Positions 16,516 to 17,073 of a stretch of 17,073 nucleotides of DNA are shown here, piece by piece. The position numbers were made by a program, and so were the translations under genes. Each line of letters opens with the position of its first letter. Within the stretch, counting starts at the first letter, position 1. A model generated the notes under the pieces. It searched no databases and had not been told where the DNA came from. It was given only the letters and a program-made list of their open reading frames with translations. The stretch is from the NCBI GenBank assembly GCA_039806065.1, contig JBDKJS010000182.1, positions 1 through 17,073 on the forward strand, in the 5' to 3' direction. The DNA is from JBDKJS01 sp039806065 (GTDB lineage Bacteria > Bacteroidota > Bacteroidia > AKYH767-A > 2013-40CM-41-45).

Positions 16516-16523
16516 TACATTTG
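16516..16523 (+). promoter_or_regulatory. Perfect -7 box in the murB/S41 intergenic region
   Basis: TACATTTG matches TAnnTTTG exactly. A TTTT run at 16491-16494 with a 21-bp spacer is the nearest -33 candidate. No protein-coding frame of useful size follows before the terminator at 16591, so the box may drive a small RNA. Confidence 0.4.
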
Positions 16524-16528
16524 CTTGC

Positions 16529-16619
16529 ATAAAACTCATGGTTAAGTTTTTTGGTTAAACAACTGGGTTTTTATTCGAGTTAAGGTGAAGCAGCGGGGTG
16601 GTTCCCGCTGTTTTTTTTT
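16529..16619 (+). ncRNA. Candidate small RNA between murB and the S41 peptidase gene
   Basis: The interval runs from about 6 nt after a perfect TAnnTTTG box to the end of a strong terminator, giving about 90 nt. The only frame inside starting with ATG is a 6-codon one. Predicted local hairpins are AAAACT (16531-16536) with AGTTTT (16545-16550), a weak AACT/AGTT pairing at 16561-16581, and the terminator stem. I do not recognise it as 6S, SRP, tmRNA or RNase P RNA. The 5' end is an estimate; a longer transcript starting near 16433 is also possible. It could instead be part of the 5' leader of the S41 gene acting as an attenuator, since the terminator ends 83 bp before that start codon. Confidence 0.35.
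16591..16619 (+). terminator. Strong intrinsic terminator with no coding gene upstream
   Basis: CAGCGGG (16591-16597) pairs perfectly with CCCGCTG (16604-16610) around GTGGTT, followed by nine T residues (16611-16619). It is the most GC-rich hairpin in the region. The T run gives a plus-strand orientation, yet the gene to its left (murB) is transcribed away from it, so it must end a non-coding or leader transcript. Confidence 0.88.
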
Positions 16620-16702
16620 GAACATTTGCAATTTGGTAAAGATCTACTAGGTTAGTTTAATTTAGTTATTCTTTAGTATTTTTAGCCTCCTAAATTGCAC
16701 TT

Positions 16703-17073
16703 ATGAATTGGATCAAAAAACATATCATTAAACTCATTCTATTTTTAACTATTTCAACCGCAGCCATCTCTACTGCATTTGTTGAGGATTATTATTTCGA
16801 AGTTTCTAAAAATCTTGATATATTCGCTACACTATTTCGTAACGTAAATTCTTGTTATGTAGACAGTATTCAACCTGGCTATTTAATGAGAGTGGGAATT
16901 GATGCGATGCTTGCTAAATTAGATCCTTATACAGTTTATGTGCCTGAAAGCGAAATTGAGGATTACAGAATGACACATATCAGTGCCGAGTATGGTGGGA
17001 TAGGGGCATTGGTTCACAAGCGTGGTGAGTTTATTGAAATTAGTGATCTTTATGAGGGTTTTCCTGCACAAAA
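16703..17073 (+). CDS. S41 family C-terminal processing peptidase (partial, C-terminus outside window)
   Basis: Translated by hand from the ATG at 16703; 123 full codons are visible. Residues 1-27 form a signal peptide or membrane anchor (KKHIIK then LILFLTISTAAISTAF). Then come FEVSKNLDIFATLFRNVN, a segment with YVDSIQPGYLM, DAMLAKLDPYTVYVPE, and the PDZ entry EYGGIGALVHKRGEFIEIS with EGFPAQ. This order is that of the Bacteroidota CtpA/Prc/Tsp family: N-terminal helical part, PDZ domain, then a serine-lysine protease core that lies outside the window. These enzymes cleave near the C-terminus of periplasmic proteins, often lipoproteins or cell-wall enzymes. A degenerate -7-like TAAATTG lies 5 nt before the ATG; the candidate small RNA terminator lies 83 bp upstream. 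Confidence 0.92.
   Translation, partial: MNWIKKHIIKLILFLTISTAAISTAFVEDYYFEVSKNLDIFATLFRNVNSCYVDSIQPGYLMRVGIDAMLAKLDPYTVYVPESEIEDYRMTHISAEYGGIGALVHKRGEFIEISDLYEGFPAQ

Larger units (their letters stand above)
16369..16702. other. 334-bp intergenic region between murB and the S41 peptidase gene
   Basis: Apart from the candidate small RNA and terminator, it contains a structured stretch at 16404-16463: TGCACC (16425-16430) can pair with GGTGCA (16452-16457), and CCATAACC (16411-16418) can alternatively pair with GGTTTATGG (16444-16452). These two pairings exclude each other in part, as in a switch, but AT-rich sequence yields such pairings easily. A 32-codon frame at 16403-16501 has no supporting features. 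Confidence 0.5.

Noticed and set aside
16529..16619. tmRNA, SRP RNA or 6S RNA as the identity of the candidate RNA
   Set aside because: No tag-peptide frame with CCA end, no SRP domain IV GGAAG motif, and no long closing stem of 6S type is visible; the predicted RNA is also too short for tmRNA.

Overview
The window comes from a member of the Bacteroidota, probably in the Chitinophagales/Sphingobacteriia area, although the exact lineage is inferred. The evidence is an AT-rich genome, upstream sequences without Shine-Dalgarno motifs, Bacteroidota-type -7 boxes (TAnnTTTG), a DUF5606 protein, a type IX secretion C-terminal tail and a DUF1800/DUF1501 gene pair. I see no mobile element, tRNA, rRNA or CRISPR array. 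Most of the window is ordinary chromosomal gene content.

Layout. The left edge holds the 5' part of a heme A synthase gene (cox15/ctaA family, minus strand). It is divergent from a two-gene operon coding for a DUF1800 protein and a Tat-exported DUF1501 protein, whose stop and start codons overlap (TAATG). The DUF1501 gene converges on, and overlaps by 15 bp, a small minus-strand gene for a DUF4097-like beta-rich protein. Next come an M13 metallopeptidase (probable lipoprotein) ending at a strong terminator, a secreted right-handed beta-helix protein with a type IX secretion tail, a MacB/FtsX-type ABC permease, a DUF5606 protein with its own terminator, and a cytosolic M3 oligoendopeptidase. 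A large membrane hybrid histidine kinase (6 TM, sensory region, HisKA, HATPase, degenerate receiver, intact receiver, Hpt) converges on murB with a 6-bp gap. The right edge holds the 5' part of an S41 C-terminal processing peptidase.

How the genes relate. The DUF1800/DUF1501 pair is the only clear operon; the other genes look individually transcribed. Much of the content concerns the envelope: heme A for the terminal oxidase, peptidoglycan precursor synthesis (murB), periplasmic or surface peptidases (M13, S41), a type IX secretion cargo, an export-type permease and a membrane sensor kinase.

Most notable non-coding signals. First, a perfect -7 box followed about 70 bp later by a strong intrinsic terminator lies between murB and the S41 peptidase with no convincing ORF, which suggests an undescribed small RNA of about 90 nt. 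Second, four genes have a -7-like box ending exactly 6 nt before the ATG, which suggests leaderless mRNAs. I found no evidence for a wholly new multi-gene system.
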